From positions 16,642 through 80,641 of the forward strand of contig CAJFOT010000113.1 in the NCBI GenBank assembly GCA_904397815.1: a stretch of DNA of 64,000 nt, in the 5' to 3' direction. This document shows, one piece after another, positions 32,383 to 42,051 of the stretch (positions are counted from its first letter, which is position 1; each line of letters begins with the position of its first letter). The position numbers and the translations under genes are program-made. The notes beneath the pieces are model-generated. The model saw nothing but the letters and a program-made list of their open reading frames with translations, ran no database searches and was not told where the DNA came from. This stretch comes from Candidatus Paralachnospira sangeri (GTDB lineage Bacteria; Bacillota; Clostridia; Lachnospirales; Lachnospiraceae).

Positions 32383-33084
32383 TCACTGCCTGCCGCGGGC
32401 AGAACGGACAGAGATATAAAGGCCGGCCGCCATCATCATGATTGCGATCACCTGTATCACAGCGACAATATAGTCTGAAACAGAGCCAATAAGCGCCAGA
32501 GCACAGGCATTCATCAGCAGCCCCACTGTCAGCAGTGAAGAAAATCCTTTTTTCGTTTTATTGTAAACCATGTTACCTTTCCTTTCCCTCAGTTCTTCTA
32601 TAATATTGCGGATTCTGATACTTTCATTGATACACCCTGCAATAAAAGCGCCGATCAGACATACCGCAGCATAGCCCATCGGCTGTCCCTGGATACCCAC
32701 CCAGACCTCCATCAGAAGGCACAGTGTCTCCAGGGCCACCACCCCATGCAGCATCCGGCGGATCTTCGTGTAATGCTCAATGGTGGAATCCACATCGGTA
32801 TACAGCTCAAAGGGGCCGTCGGCAGCCGGCCTGCGCAGAATGATCCAGTAACCCCACAGCTGAACAATCTCCACACCGGCATCCTCCATGAATTCCCGGT
32901 AATCATCGCTGACATGGTACAGCCTGCTGCCAAAATCCACCTGGTAAATATACTGTCCCGGCTCACATCTCTCAAACTGGTAAAACCCGGCAAAAAACCG
33001 TTTCATCGCCCAGCCCTTTTCTACCATCTGATTCAGCCATTCGGTCTCACTGTCTTTGTCCAGATACAATCGAAACTTAATCAT
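32383..33084 (-). CDS. DUF2812 domain membrane protein
   Basis: MIKFRLYLDKDSETEWLNQMVEKGWAM...FYQFERCEPGQYIYQVDF; coupled to PadR gene. Confidence 0.85.
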   Translation of the reverse strand: MIKFRLYLDKDSETEWLNQMVEKGWAMKRFFAGFYQFERCEPGQYIYQVDFGSRLYHVSDDYREFMEDAGVEIVQLWGYWIILRRPAADGPFELYTDVDSTIEHYTKIRRMLHGVVALETLCLLMEVWVGIQGQPMGYAAVCLIGAFIAGCINESIRIRNIIEELRERKGNMVYNKTKKGFSSLLTVGLLMNACALALIGSVSDYIVAVIQVIAIMMMAAGLYISVRSARGRQ

Positions 33085-33403
33085 CTCCCAAACCCTCCAT
33101 TAACTGTCCGTTTTCCAGCAGTTCCTTCAGCCGGGCCATCTCAGCGGCAAACACTTCTCGCCCCTCCCCAGTGATCACATACTCCTTCTTTTTCCGCGAC
33201 TCTGTGTCCACACTGTAGATCTGAATCCATCCCCGCTTCTGCAGGGTCTGGATTGCCCCGTACAATGTCCCGGGCCCCAGGGCCACACGCCCGTCCGTCA
33301 GCTGCTCCACCTCCTGGATAATGCCGTAGCCGTGATTCGGCCGCCTCAGCGCCAGGAGAATATAGAAAAAAGCCTCCGTCAGCGGACTGTCTCTGTCTGT
33401 CAT
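33077..33403 (-). CDS. PadR-family transcriptional regulator
   Basis: ILLALRRPNHGYGIIQEVEQLTDGRVALGPGTLYGAIQTL. Confidence 0.93.
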   Translation of the reverse strand: MTDRDSPLTEAFFYILLALRRPNHGYGIIQEVEQLTDGRVALGPGTLYGAIQTLQKRGWIQIYSVDTESRKKKEYVITGEGREVFAAEMARLKELLENGQLMEGLGDD

Positions 33404-33501
33404 AACATCACACCTCCCCTTCCTACCATACCGGGACATCTGCATTTCACCCTCCCCGCAAACGGATATGCAGCAATTATGTTACAGGTTTCGTTTCGTC
33501 T

Positions 33502-33558
33502 CCCGATATATCATGTTACGATATATCGTACTTATAATATATCGCGCCACGATATATT
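33502..33558 (-). promoter_or_regulatory. PadR-type operator region
   Basis: Repeated palindromes CGATATATCATGTTACGATATATCG and AATATATCGCGCCACGATATATT upstream of padR. Confidence 0.75.
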
Positions 33559-33755
33559 TGTCAAGAGTTTTCCTGAATACCATGATTCCTTTGCGTTCTG
33601 AAGATGTATTCGCAAAAATATACTGCCAATATTAAGATTAACAGAATTTTCAAATATTTTTCATACTTGCAATATAATTATTAAGCATTTAAAGATATGC
33701 TATATTTATGTTAAATAACAAAATTTTACATTTTGTTGACAAGGAGGGGAGGCCA

Positions 33756-34405
33756 TTGAACACAAAACAGCATATGGAGATATTTGTATATTTTAGTAAT
33801 CTGTGTTTTTAAAGAAAGAATGAGGTAACGATCGGAATTGCAAACCCAACTTGTGTTCAGGCCGCTGAAAACAATCAGCAAATGAACAATTATATCGAAA
33901 ACTATTTAACAAGTGAAATTGAAAAAAGTGTCGATGAAAATGGAGACGCAACCATTAGAGTTACGAATTCCGAATATGGTATCAACGATATATTGGTCTT
34001 AGAAAATGATAGCAAAAACATTCTGCTTAATGGAGAGATTGCTGGATGCTTTACTTCAACAGGCAATACTGATCCATACCTCTTCATGAATCCTACGGCA
34101 CCTTCAAACGCCTCCGAAAATTGGACTTATCGTGGGACAACCGATTATACGATAACATCTACCGGGGCAACAGCTGTAGCTACAGTTCTTGGGATTTTGT
34201 CTTTGCTTCTGAGTCCCGCCATAGCGGAGCAAATCCTGGGGGCAGTTTAGCTACCATTATAGCAACCGGAACTCCCGGCGGTACCCTGACAATCAGTACA
34301 TGGGACAGAACAATCGCTTCTCAGTATTATGTTAAATCAAGTATAAAATTTACTACCGCTACAGGAGAAGTATGGGGGCCCGTTGAAACTATTCATACGC
34401 TTTAA
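33756..34405 (+). pseudogene. Broken secreted small-protein gene (bacteriocin/secreted-peptide-like)
   Basis: RBS AAGGAGGGG, TTG start at 33756, in-frame TAA at 33810, then ...CVQAAENNQQMNNYIENY...SLLLSPAIAEQILGAV* at 34250; the 34121-34405 ORF continues in the -1 frame (LATIIATGTPGGTLTISTWDRT...). Confidence 0.55.
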
Positions 34406-34419
34406 GGAGAAACGCGATA

Positions 34420-34608
34420 ATGACTGACGATATTTGCCGCTCTATCATTATAATTATATGCTTTATGATTGTTATAGCCGTTATCTGGGTGAAAGAATTC
34501 AAAACTGCCAAAAGAAAAGGCGCCAAGATAAGAAGGCAACCTGCATTTATGCTATTATGGATGTTTCTCCTGGGGTGTTATATGTTGTACCGTTTGATAA
34601 GCGCCTGA
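34420..34608 (+). CDS. Small two-TM protein (immunity-like)
   Basis: 62 aa, TM - basic KRKGAKIRRQ loop - TM; paralogous to the next ORF. Confidence 0.6.
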   Translation: MTDDICRSIIIIICFMIVIAVIWVKEFKTAKRKGAKIRRQPAFMLLWMFLLGCYMLYRLISA

Positions 34609-34692
34609 ATCATTGTATCTGTTTATATTGCAGCAAGAAAGACAGATGTTGAATATTGAAATCATTCATACATTTTTGGAAAGGAAATCATC

Positions 34693-34896
34693 ATGCAAGA
34701 CGCTATTCGTGGCTCTGTCATTGTAATAATCGGTTATACCATTGCCACAATCATTGGTCTGGTAAAAAGCGCAAGAAAGGCAAAGAAAAATGGTACCAGT
34801 CTGAAAAAATCAACAGCTTTGTTCATAATATTATGGATGGCTTTCTGGGCTGGCTTTATGGTGTACCATTTCCTGACGAATCCTGTCGTCCAGTGA
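34693..34896 (+). CDS. Small two-TM protein (immunity-like), tandem paralog
   Basis: 67 aa, GSVIVIIGYTIATIIGLVKSARKAKKNGTSLKKSTALFIILWMAFWAGFMVYHFL; RBS aaaggaa. Confidence 0.6.
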   Translation: MQDAIRGSVIVIIGYTIATIIGLVKSARKAKKNGTSLKKSTALFIILWMAFWAGFMVYHFLTNPVVQ

Positions 34897-34936
34897 CATG
34901 CAAACGGAACATATGCTGTCCGCTGCAGTCATACGT

Positions 34937-34974
34937 AAAAAAGACTTCCGGAAATTTTTCTCCGGAAGTCTTTT
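34937..34974. terminator. Intrinsic terminator
   Basis: AAAAAAGACTTCCGGA / TCCGGAAGTCTTTT. Confidence 0.85.
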
Positions 34975-34991
34975 CCATTTCGGCCTGTCAA

Positions 34992-35045
34992 TTATTCGAT
35001 GATGGAAACAACACGTCCTGATCCTACTGTACATCCACCCTCACA
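34992..35045 (-). pseudogene. tuf: 3'-terminal remnant of an EF-Tu gene
   Basis: Minus strand reads *YCEGGCTVGSGRVVSIIE*, matching [17 protein letters not shown] of the intact tuf at 35616. Confidence 0.88.
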
Positions 35046-35070
35046 GTATCAGAACGGCATATTAAAATAA

Positions 35071-35448
35071 CTATTTTGAAAACAAAGCATCATTTCTGGA
35101 AAGAAGATATACGCAATATTGATTCATACTGATTCCTTCTCTCTGAGAATGCTCTGCCAGTGATCTGTGCAGGCTTCGCGGTATCCTCAATTTAAACTGT
35201 CCGGAATAATTTTCCAGACTGTCTGGCTCATGAATCTCCACTCCTTCTTCAAGTGCTGCCTCAAGCCATGCTTTTTTTGCATCCAACGCATTTGCTATCG
35301 CACTTTCCACCGTCTCACCGCAGGTAATACAGCCGGGCAAATCCGGATAGGAAACCACGAATCCGCCTTCATCCTTATCCTCAACAATTTCCATACGATA
35401 GGACATCGCCATATAATCATCCAGCGTCTTCATCATTATTCGCCTCAC
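35071..35448 (-). CDS. hicB: HicB-family antitoxin
   Basis: DKDEGGFVVSYPDLPGCITCGETVESAIANALDAKKAWLEAALEEG plus C-terminal RHH-like helix. Confidence 0.88.
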   Translation of the reverse strand: MRRIMMKTLDDYMAMSYRMEIVEDKDEGGFVVSYPDLPGCITCGETVESAIANALDAKKAWLEAALEEGVEIHEPDSLENYSGQFKLRIPRSLHRSLAEHSQREGISMNQYCVYLLSRNDALFSK

Positions 35449-35521
35449 TTTCCACTATCTGCCTTACCATTTCTACATATACTTTTTTGATCGGTTCATG
35501 CCTCGGTATTGTGATTGGCAT
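35417..35521 (-). pseudogene. HicA-like toxin remnant (C-terminal part only)
   Basis: MPITIPRHEPIKKVYVEMVRQIV resembles the HicA C-terminus; no N-terminal half upstream. Confidence 0.55.
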
Positions 35522-35551
35522 GAAATCCCAGATTGTAATTAATATATTGCA

Positions 35552-35580
35552 AAAACCCCAGAAACCGAAGTTTCTGGGGC
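35552..35580 (-). terminator. tuf terminator
   Basis: CCCCAGAAACCGAAGTTTCTGGGG stem-loop followed by T-rich sequence on minus strand. Confidence 0.75.
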
Positions 35581-35615
35581 TAATTTCAAATATATATTCT
35601 GATAACAGACTATAA

Positions 35616-36809
35616 TTATTCAATGATCGTAGCAACACGGCCTGATCCTACTGTACGTCCGCCTTCACGAATAGCGAATGTAAGACCCTGCTCCATAGCG
35701 ATGGGGTGAATCAGCTCGATTGTCATTTCTACGTTATCACCAGGCATGCACATTTCTGTGCCTTCAGGCAGGTTGCAAACGCCGGTAACGTCAGTTGTTC
35801 TGAAGTAGAACTGAGGTCTGTAGTTGTTGAAGAAAGGTGTATGACGGCCACCCTCGTCCTTGGTCAGTACGTAAACCTGTGCTGTGAATTTTGTATGGCA
35901 GGTTACAGAACCGGGTTTTGCCAGTACCTGTCCTCTTTCGATCTCGTTTCTCTGCACACCACGCAGCAGAGCGCCGATGTTGTCACCAGCCTGGCCTTCA
36001 TCCAGTAATTTGTGGAACATTTCGATACCGGTGCAGACAACCTTACGGTTTTCTTCTTTCAGACCAACGATTTCAACTTCATCAGATACGTGAATGGTAC
36101 CTCTCTCTACTCTACCAGTTGCAACAGTACCACGGCCTGTGATGGAGAATACGTCCTCGACAGGCATCAGGAACGGCTTATCTGTATCACGTACCGGATC
36201 AGGGATATAAGAGTCAACTGCCTCAAACAGCTCGATGATCTTGTCTCCCCAAGGTCCCATGGGATCTTCCAGAGCCTTTAACGCTGAACCACGGATAATC
36301 GGGGTGTCATCTCCCGGGAAGCCGTACTCATCCAACAGCTCTCTGATTTCCATCTCTACTAACTCCAGCAGCTCTTCGTCGTCTACCATGTCGCATTTGT
36401 TCATGAATACAACAACGTAAGGAACGCCTACCTGGCGAGCCAGCAGGATGTGCTCTCTTGTCTGAGCCATAACGCCGTCGGTAGCAGCAACAACCAGGAT
36501 TGCGCCGTCCATCTGAGCCGCGCCGGTGATCATGTTCTTTACATAGTCAGCATGGCCGGGGCAGTCTACGTGAGCGTAATGTCTGTTGGGTGTCTCATAC
36601 TCAACGTGTGCGGTAGAGATTGTGATACCACGCTCTCTTTCTTCGGGAGCCTTGTCAATCTGATCGAAAGCCACTTCCTCACCTAAACCATATCTTCTGT
36701 TCAGAGTTAAGGTAATAGCAGCTGTTAATGTTGTTTTACCATGGTCTACGTGGCCGATTGTACCAATGTTACAATGGGGTTTGGTTCTTTCAAATTTAGC
36801 TTTAGCCAT
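35616..36809 (-). CDS. tuf: Elongation factor Tu
   Basis: [24 protein letters not shown]. Confidence 0.99.
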   Translation of the reverse strand: MAKAKFERTKPHCNIGTIGHVDHGKTTLTAAITLTLNRRYGLGEEVAFDQIDKAPEERERGITISTAHVEYETPNRHYAHVDCPGHADYVKNMITGAAQMDGAILVVAATDGVMAQTREHILLARQVGVPYVVVFMNKCDMVDDEELLELVEMEIRELLDEYGFPGDDTPIIRGSALKALEDPMGPWGDKIIELFEAVDSYIPDPVRDTDKPFLMPVEDVFSITGRGTVATGRVERGTIHVSDEVEIVGLKEENRKVVCTGIEMFHKLLDEGQAGDNIGALLRGVQRNEIERGQVLAKPGSVTCHTKFTAQVYVLTKDEGGRHTPFFNNYRPQFYFRTTDVTGVCNLPEGTEMCMPGDNVEMTIELIHPIAMEQGLTFAIREGGRTVGSGRVATIIE

Positions 36810-36924
36810 TATAAAATGTCCTCCTTGATTTGTACCCGGTGCGGGTTATAATTCGTTTTAATATTATCAAAAATAAACAGCCAGCTGGTATTATTATATG
36901 GTATAATACCGAGTTTTTCAAGCA

Positions 36925-39042
36925 TTATTTCTGTTTTGCGGCAATAACTTTTTCCTGTACGGACTTGGGCGCCTGCTCATATTTGCTGAAGAACATGGAG
37001 TAGGAACCACGGCCCTGTGTTTTGGAACGAAGGTCTGTCGCATAGCCGAACATTTCTGCCAGCGGAACATAGCCGGTAATCAGCTTGGAGCCGTTTACAT
37101 CCTCAAAACTCTCGATCCGTCCGCGCCGGGAGTTGATATCGCCGATAACGTCGCCCATATACTCTTCCGGTGTGGTAACTTCAACCTTCATAATCGGCTC
37201 TAACAGAACAGCGTTGCCTTTTGCCATCGCATCCTTGAACGCCATGGAACCGGCAATCTTAAACGCCATCTCACTGGAGTCGACTTCGTGATAGGAACCG
37301 TCGTACACATCAGCTTTCACGCCCAGTACCGGGAAACCGCCCAGGATACCGGATTTCGCAGCCTCTTCGATACCTGCGCCTACTGCCGGGATATACTCCT
37401 TCGGGATTGCGCCGCCGACTACGCTGGAAACGAATTCAAATGTCTGCTCACCATTGGGGTCCATAGGTGTAAACCGAACCTTACAGTGACCATACTGTCC
37501 GCGTCCGCCTGACTGCTTCGCATACTTGCTGTCCACTTCCACAGGCTTGGTAAAGGTTTCCTTATAAGCAACCTGAGGCGCGCCTACATTTGCCTCTACC
37601 TTGAACTCACGAAGCATACGGTCTACGATAATCTCCAGATGAAGCTCGCCCATACCTGCGATAATTGTCTGTCCTGTCTCCGGGTTGGTGGACACACGGA
37701 AGGTGGGGTCTTCTTCTGCCAGCTTCGCCAGCGCTTCGCCCATCTTGTCCTGGCCGGCTTTTGTCTTAGGCTCGATCGCCACCTCGATAACCGGTTCAGG
37801 GAATTCCATGGACTCCAGGATAACCGGGTGCTGCTCATCACAGATCGTATCGCCTGTGGTGGTAACTTTCAGGCCTACCGCTGCGGCAATATCGCCGGAG
37901 TAAACCTTATCCAGCTCCATTCTCTTATTAGCATGCATCTGCAGGATACGTCCCACACGCTCTTTCTTTCCTTTTGTTGCATTCAGTACATAAGAACCGG
38001 AGTTCAGTGTACCGGAATACACACGGAAGAATGCCAGTTTTCCTACGAAGGGATCAGCCATGATCTTAAATGCCAGCGCAGAGAAAGGCTCGTCATCAGA
38101 AGAATGTCTTTCCACTTCGTTGCCGTCCAGATCCACGCCTTTGATAGCAGGAATGTCTGTAGGAGCAGGCATATACTCTAAAACTGCATCCAGAAGTTTC
38201 TGAACACCTTTGTTTCTGTAAGCGGAACCGCAGCATACCGGGATGATCTCAACAGAGATGGTTGCTTTTCTCAGAGCTTTTTTCAGGTCCTCTGCAGAAG
38301 GTTCTTCACCATCCAAGTACTGCATCATCAGATCATCATCTGTCTCGCAGATCGCTTCGATCATGTTGGTTCTGTACTCCTCAGCCTGTTCCTTCATATC
38401 TTCCGGAACATCCACTACGGAGATATCATCACCCTTGTCATCATTATAAATATAGGCCTTCATCTCAAACAGGTCGATCAGGCCCTTGAAATCATCTTCC
38501 TTTCCGATCGGAAGCTGAATCGGCACCGCGTTATGCCCCAGTCTGGTCTTAATCATGCTTACCGCATTGTAGAAATCCGCGCCCATGATGTCCATCTTGT
38601 TGATGAACGCCATACGGGGAACGTTATACTTGTCAGCCTGTCTCCATACGTTTTCAGACTGAGGCTCAACACCGCCCTTTGCGCAAAATACGCCGATGGC
38701 GCTGTCCAGCACACGCAGGGAACGTTCTACTTCTACAGTAAAGTCAACGTGTCCTGGTGTATCGATGATGTTAATACGATGCTCCAGAGCACCTTTTTTC
38801 GGTTTTGTCTCTTCTTCCAGAGTCCAGTGGCATGTGGTCGCAGCCGAAGTGATTGTGATACCGCGCTCCTGCTCCTGTTCCATCCAGTCCATGGTAGCAG
38901 TTCCCTCGTGGGTATCGCCAATCTTATAGTTAACACCGGTATAATACAGGATACGCTCTGTCAGCGTGGTTTTACCCGCGTCGATATGAGCCATAATACC
39001 GATGTTTCTGGTTCTCTCTAATGGATATTCTCTTCCAGCCAA
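36925..39042 (-). CDS. fusA: Elongation factor G
   Basis: [30 protein letters not shown]. Confidence 0.99.
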   Translation of the reverse strand: MAGREYPLERTRNIGIMAHIDAGKTTLTERILYYTGVNYKIGDTHEGTATMDWMEQEQERGITITSAATTCHWTLEEETKPKKGALEHRINIIDTPGHVDFTVEVERSLRVLDSAIGVFCAKGGVEPQSENVWRQADKYNVPRMAFINKMDIMGADFYNAVSMIKTRLGHNAVPIQLPIGKEDDFKGLIDLFEMKAYIYNDDKGDDISVVDVPEDMKEQAEEYRTNMIEAICETDDDLMMQYLDGEEPSAEDLKKALRKATISVEIIPVCCGSAYRNKGVQKLLDAVLEYMPAPTDIPAIKGVDLDGNEVERHSSDDEPFSALAFKIMADPFVGKLAFFRVYSGTLNSGSYVLNATKGKKERVGRILQMHANKRMELDKVYSGDIAAAVGLKVTTTGDTICDEQHPVILESMEFPEPVIEVAIEPKTKAGQDKMGEALAKLAEEDPTFRVSTNPETGQTIIAGMGELHLEIIVDRMLREFKVEANVGAPQVAYKETFTKPVEVDSKYAKQSGGRGQYGHCKVRFTPMDPNGEQTFEFVSSVVGGAIPKEYIPAVGAGIEEAAKSGILGGFPVLGVKADVYDGSYHEVDSSEMAFKIAGSMAFKDAMAKGNAVLLEPIMKVEVTTPEEYMGDVIGDINSRRGRIESFEDVNGSKLITGYVPLAEMFGYATDLRSKTQGRGSYSMFFSKYEQAPKSVQEKVIAAKQK

Positions 39043-39086
39043 CGGATTTTCCTCCTTATGCTATACGAACAGAATGTTTCGGTCGA

Positions 39087-39557
39087 TTAAAATCTGTAAT
39101 GAGCGAACGCTTTATTAGCCTCAGCCATCTTATGCATATCTTCTTTTCTCTTCACAGCTGAGCCAGTGTTGTTTGCCGCATCCAGAATCTCATTCGCAAG
39201 CCTTTCTTCCTGTGTTTTCTCGCCTCTTTTGCGGGAAAACATCGTCAGCCAGCGAAGGGCCAGCGCCTGCCGTCTGTCCGGTTTTACCTCGATGGGTACC
39301 TGATAGGTAGCGCCGCCGATACGTTTTGCCTTTACTTCCAGCACAGGCATCAGATTATTCATCGCTTCCTCGAATACTTCCAGGGCAGGTTTTCCGGATT
39401 TCTCCTCCACTCTGCTGAAAGCCCCGTATACGATCTTCTGCGCAACACCCTTTTTACCGTCTAACATGATGTTGTTGATCAGCTTGGTCACAACCTTGTT
39501 ATTGTAAAGCGGGTCTGCTAATACGTCTCTTTTTCCAGTAACTCCTTTACGTGACAC
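39087..39557 (-). CDS. rpsG: 30S ribosomal protein S7
   Basis: S7 signature, str operon position. Confidence 0.98.
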   Translation of the reverse strand: MSRKGVTGKRDVLADPLYNNKVVTKLINNIMLDGKKGVAQKIVYGAFSRVEEKSGKPALEVFEEAMNNLMPVLEVKAKRIGGATYQVPIEVKPDRRQALALRWLTMFSRKRGEKTQEERLANEILDAANNTGSAVKRKEDMHKMAEANKAFAHYRF

Positions 39558-39735
39558 GTTACTTCCCTCCTTAATACCGCCTGCCGGTTCATCCGGTTCA
39601 GGCTTGTTAATTCATCGGTACTCACATTTGTCCGCGCCCTTTCAGGCGCATGTGTTCGTGCAGGTCAGGTGGATATTTAAAACTAATCGGTTCAAATATG
39701 CTTCATTCCGGCACTTAAACAAATCTCAGTATACC

Positions 39736-40149
39736 TTATTTTTTCGGTCTCTTAGCGCCGTACTTAGAACGAGCCTGTCTTCTGTTGGCAACACCTGCGG
39801 TATCAAGTGTACCTCTGACAATGTGATATCTGGTACCAGGCAGGTCCTTTACTCTGCCGCCTCTGATCAGAACAACGCTGTGCTCCTGCAGATTGTGGCC
39901 TTCGCCGGGGATATAGCTGGTTACCTCGATACCGTTAGAGAGACGAACTCTGGCAATTTTTCTAAGTGCTGAGTTAGGCTTCTTAGGAGTAGCTGTTTTC
40001 ACTGCTGTGCACACACCTCTCTTCTGAGGAGCAGCTTCGTTTGTGGATCTCTTTCTTAAAGAGTTGTAGCCCTTTAACAGAGCGGGAGCAGTGCTTTTCT
40101 TCTCAACAGTCTGTCTTCCTTTTCTCACTAACTGATTGAATGTAGGCAT
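39736..40149 (-). CDS. rpsL: 30S ribosomal protein S12
   Basis: [37 protein letters not shown]; start set at [11 protein letters not shown]. Confidence 0.98.
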   Translation of the reverse strand: MPTFNQLVRKGRQTVEKKSTAPALLKGYNSLRKRSTNEAAPQKRGVCTAVKTATPKKPNSALRKIARVRLSNGIEVTSYIPGEGHNLQEHSVVLIRGGRVKDLPGTRYHIVRGTLDTAGVANRRQARSKYGAKRPKK

Positions 40150-40332
40150 ATTTTTCACCTCCTGTGATTCTGTATTTTGTGCCTTATCATAATGGGCGCA
40201 GTAAACAGTCCGTTTATCACGCACACTGTTTAATTATATCAGGTAAAAATCTCTTGTCAAGCGGTTTTCATTGATACATCGGCGATTTTCCGAGGTTTCA
40301 CTGTGATTTTACAGTTTTTTTACCATATCTGC

Positions 40333-42051
40333 TCAGCAGGAAAACTGAGACTGATACAGTTCCCAGTAGATTCCCTTTTTCTTCATCAGTTCCTCATGTC
40401 TGCCCTGCTCAGCGATCCGGCCGTCCCGGATCACCAGGATGTGGTCGGCGTTTCTGATAGTAGAAAGACGATGAGCAATGACAAAACAGGTCTTTCCCTC
40501 CATCAGCTTCAGCATGGCTCTCTGGATCTGCTTTTCTGTCCGGGTATCCACATTGGAGGTAGCCTCATCCAGAATCAGGATCTGGCCTGACGACAGCATA
40601 GCCCTGGCGATGCACAGCAGCTGTTTCTGCCCCTTGGACAGATTCAGGCCGTCCTCTGTCAGCATCGTGTCATAGCCCTGGGGCATCTTCATGATCTCCT
40701 CATGAATCCCCACAGCCCTGGCTGCTTCCTCCACTTCCCACTCCTCCGCCTTTCCCCGTCCGTAGGCAATATTCTCCTGCACAGTCCCCTGGAAAAGCCA
40801 GCTGTCCTGAAGCACCATGGCGAACCGTTTCCGCAGCTCTGTCCTCCGGTACAGGCGGATGTCCTTTCCATCCAGAAGAATCTGTCCCTGCTGAGGATCA
40901 TAAAACCGCATCAGCAGGTTAATAATCGTAGTCTTTCCCGCTCCGGTAGGCCCTACGATGGCTGTCACCTGCCCCGGCTCCGCCCGGAAACAGAAATCCT
41001 TCAGCACCGGCTGCTCCGGCTGATAGCCGAAATCCACATGGAGAAAATCCACCTGCCCGGCAACGGTCTCCGGCCGGCCCGCCTCCTGCAGATCCCGCTC
41101 CGGCTCCTCATCCAGCAGATGAAAGATCCGCTCCGCCGCCGCCATGTATGACTGGAACTCGCTGATCATATTGGCAGCCTCATTGATCGGTCCGGAAAAC
41201 TTTCTGGAATACAGAATAAAAGAAGAGATGTTTCCCAATGTAATCCTTCCGCGCAGAAACAAAAGGGCGCCGAACATACTGATCAGTGTGATAGATACAT
41301 TGTTCATCAGATTCACAGAAGGCCCCATCATCGCCGCCATATATTCCGCCTCGTAGGCCGCGTCTGCGGCGGCCCGGTTCACGCCGCGGAACTTCTCCAT
41401 CGTATTCTCTTCCTGACAGTATATCTTCAGTGTATCCATACCTGTCAGATTTTCTTCCGCAAAGCTGTTTAATTCTCCGTTTTTTCTGGACCGCACCCGA
41501 AACAGAGGCTTCACCACCCGGGCGCGCCGCCGGGTGATCCGGATGGTCAGCGGTATGGTAATGCAGAAAACCAGTACCAGCGGCGGCGAAATCGCCAGCA
41601 TCATCACCAGCGCTCCCACCACGGAAATCACACTGGAGCAAATAGTCACCACATCTGTGGAGAGGGATGTATTCAGCAGGTCGATGTCATAGGAAATCCG
41701 GCTGATAATATCCCCCGCGGGATGGGTGTCAAAATAGTAAGCCGGCAGCGTCATCAGCTTCTCGAACACATCCTGGCGCATCCGCGTAATGACACTGCGG
41801 GAAATGCGCAGCATCAGCACTGACAGACCGAAGGTCAGGATAAAGGACAGAACATAACAGACCGCCATCAGCCCCGCGTACCCCAGCGCCCGGGGGATAT
41901 CCACGTGCCCTGCTCCCGCGCTGACGCAGTCGATAGCCATGCCGGAGTACCGGGGGCCCAGCAGGGCAGCCACATTTCCTCCCAGAGACAGAATCACTGC
42001 CAGCAGGATGCCCGGCCACACCGGTTTTATATAGGAAAGAATCCGTCTCAT
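40333..42051 (-). CDS. ABC exporter, TMD-NBD fusion (heterodimer partner B)
   Basis: GPTGAGKTTIINLLMRFYDP, LSKGQKQLLCIARAML, ILDEATSNVDT. Confidence 0.93.
   Translation of the reverse strand: MRRILSYIKPVWPGILLAVILSLGGNVAALLGPRYSGMAIDCVSAGAGHVDIPRALGYAGLMAVCYVLSFILTFGLSVLMLRISRSVITRMRQDVFEKLMTLPAYYFDTHPAGDIISRISYDIDLLNTSLSTDVVTICSSVISVVGALVMMLAISPPLVLVFCITIPLTIRITRRRARVVKPLFRVRSRKNGELNSFAEENLTGMDTLKIYCQEENTMEKFRGVNRAAADAAYEAEYMAAMMGPSVNLMNNVSITLISMFGALLFLRGRITLGNISSFILYSRKFSGPINEAANMISEFQSYMAAAERIFHLLDEEPERDLQEAGRPETVAGQVDFLHVDFGYQPEQPVLKDFCFRAEPGQVTAIVGPTGAGKTTIINLLMRFYDPQQGQILLDGKDIRLYRRTELRKRFAMVLQDSWLFQGTVQENIAYGRGKAEEWEVEEAARAVGIHEEIMKMPQGYDTMLTEDGLNLSKGQKQLLCIARAMLSSGQILILDEATSNVDTRTEKQIQRAMLKLMEGKTCFVIAHRLSTIRNADHILVIRDGRIAEQGRHEELMKKKGIYWELYQSQFSC

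Noticed and set aside
35417-35638. 73-aa ORF as an intact HicA toxin
   Set aside because: Its N-terminal half reads through the tuf 3' end and terminator; only the last ~35 aa resemble HicA.
34985-35664. The two tuf 3' ends as att sites of a recent genomic island
   Set aside because: Only ~600 bp apart, clearly diverged and no integrase nearby; kept only as one hypothesis for an old event.
39736-40149. Streptomycin-resistance mutation in rpsL
   Set aside because: The [11 protein letters not shown] and [10 protein letters not shown] segments look wild type.
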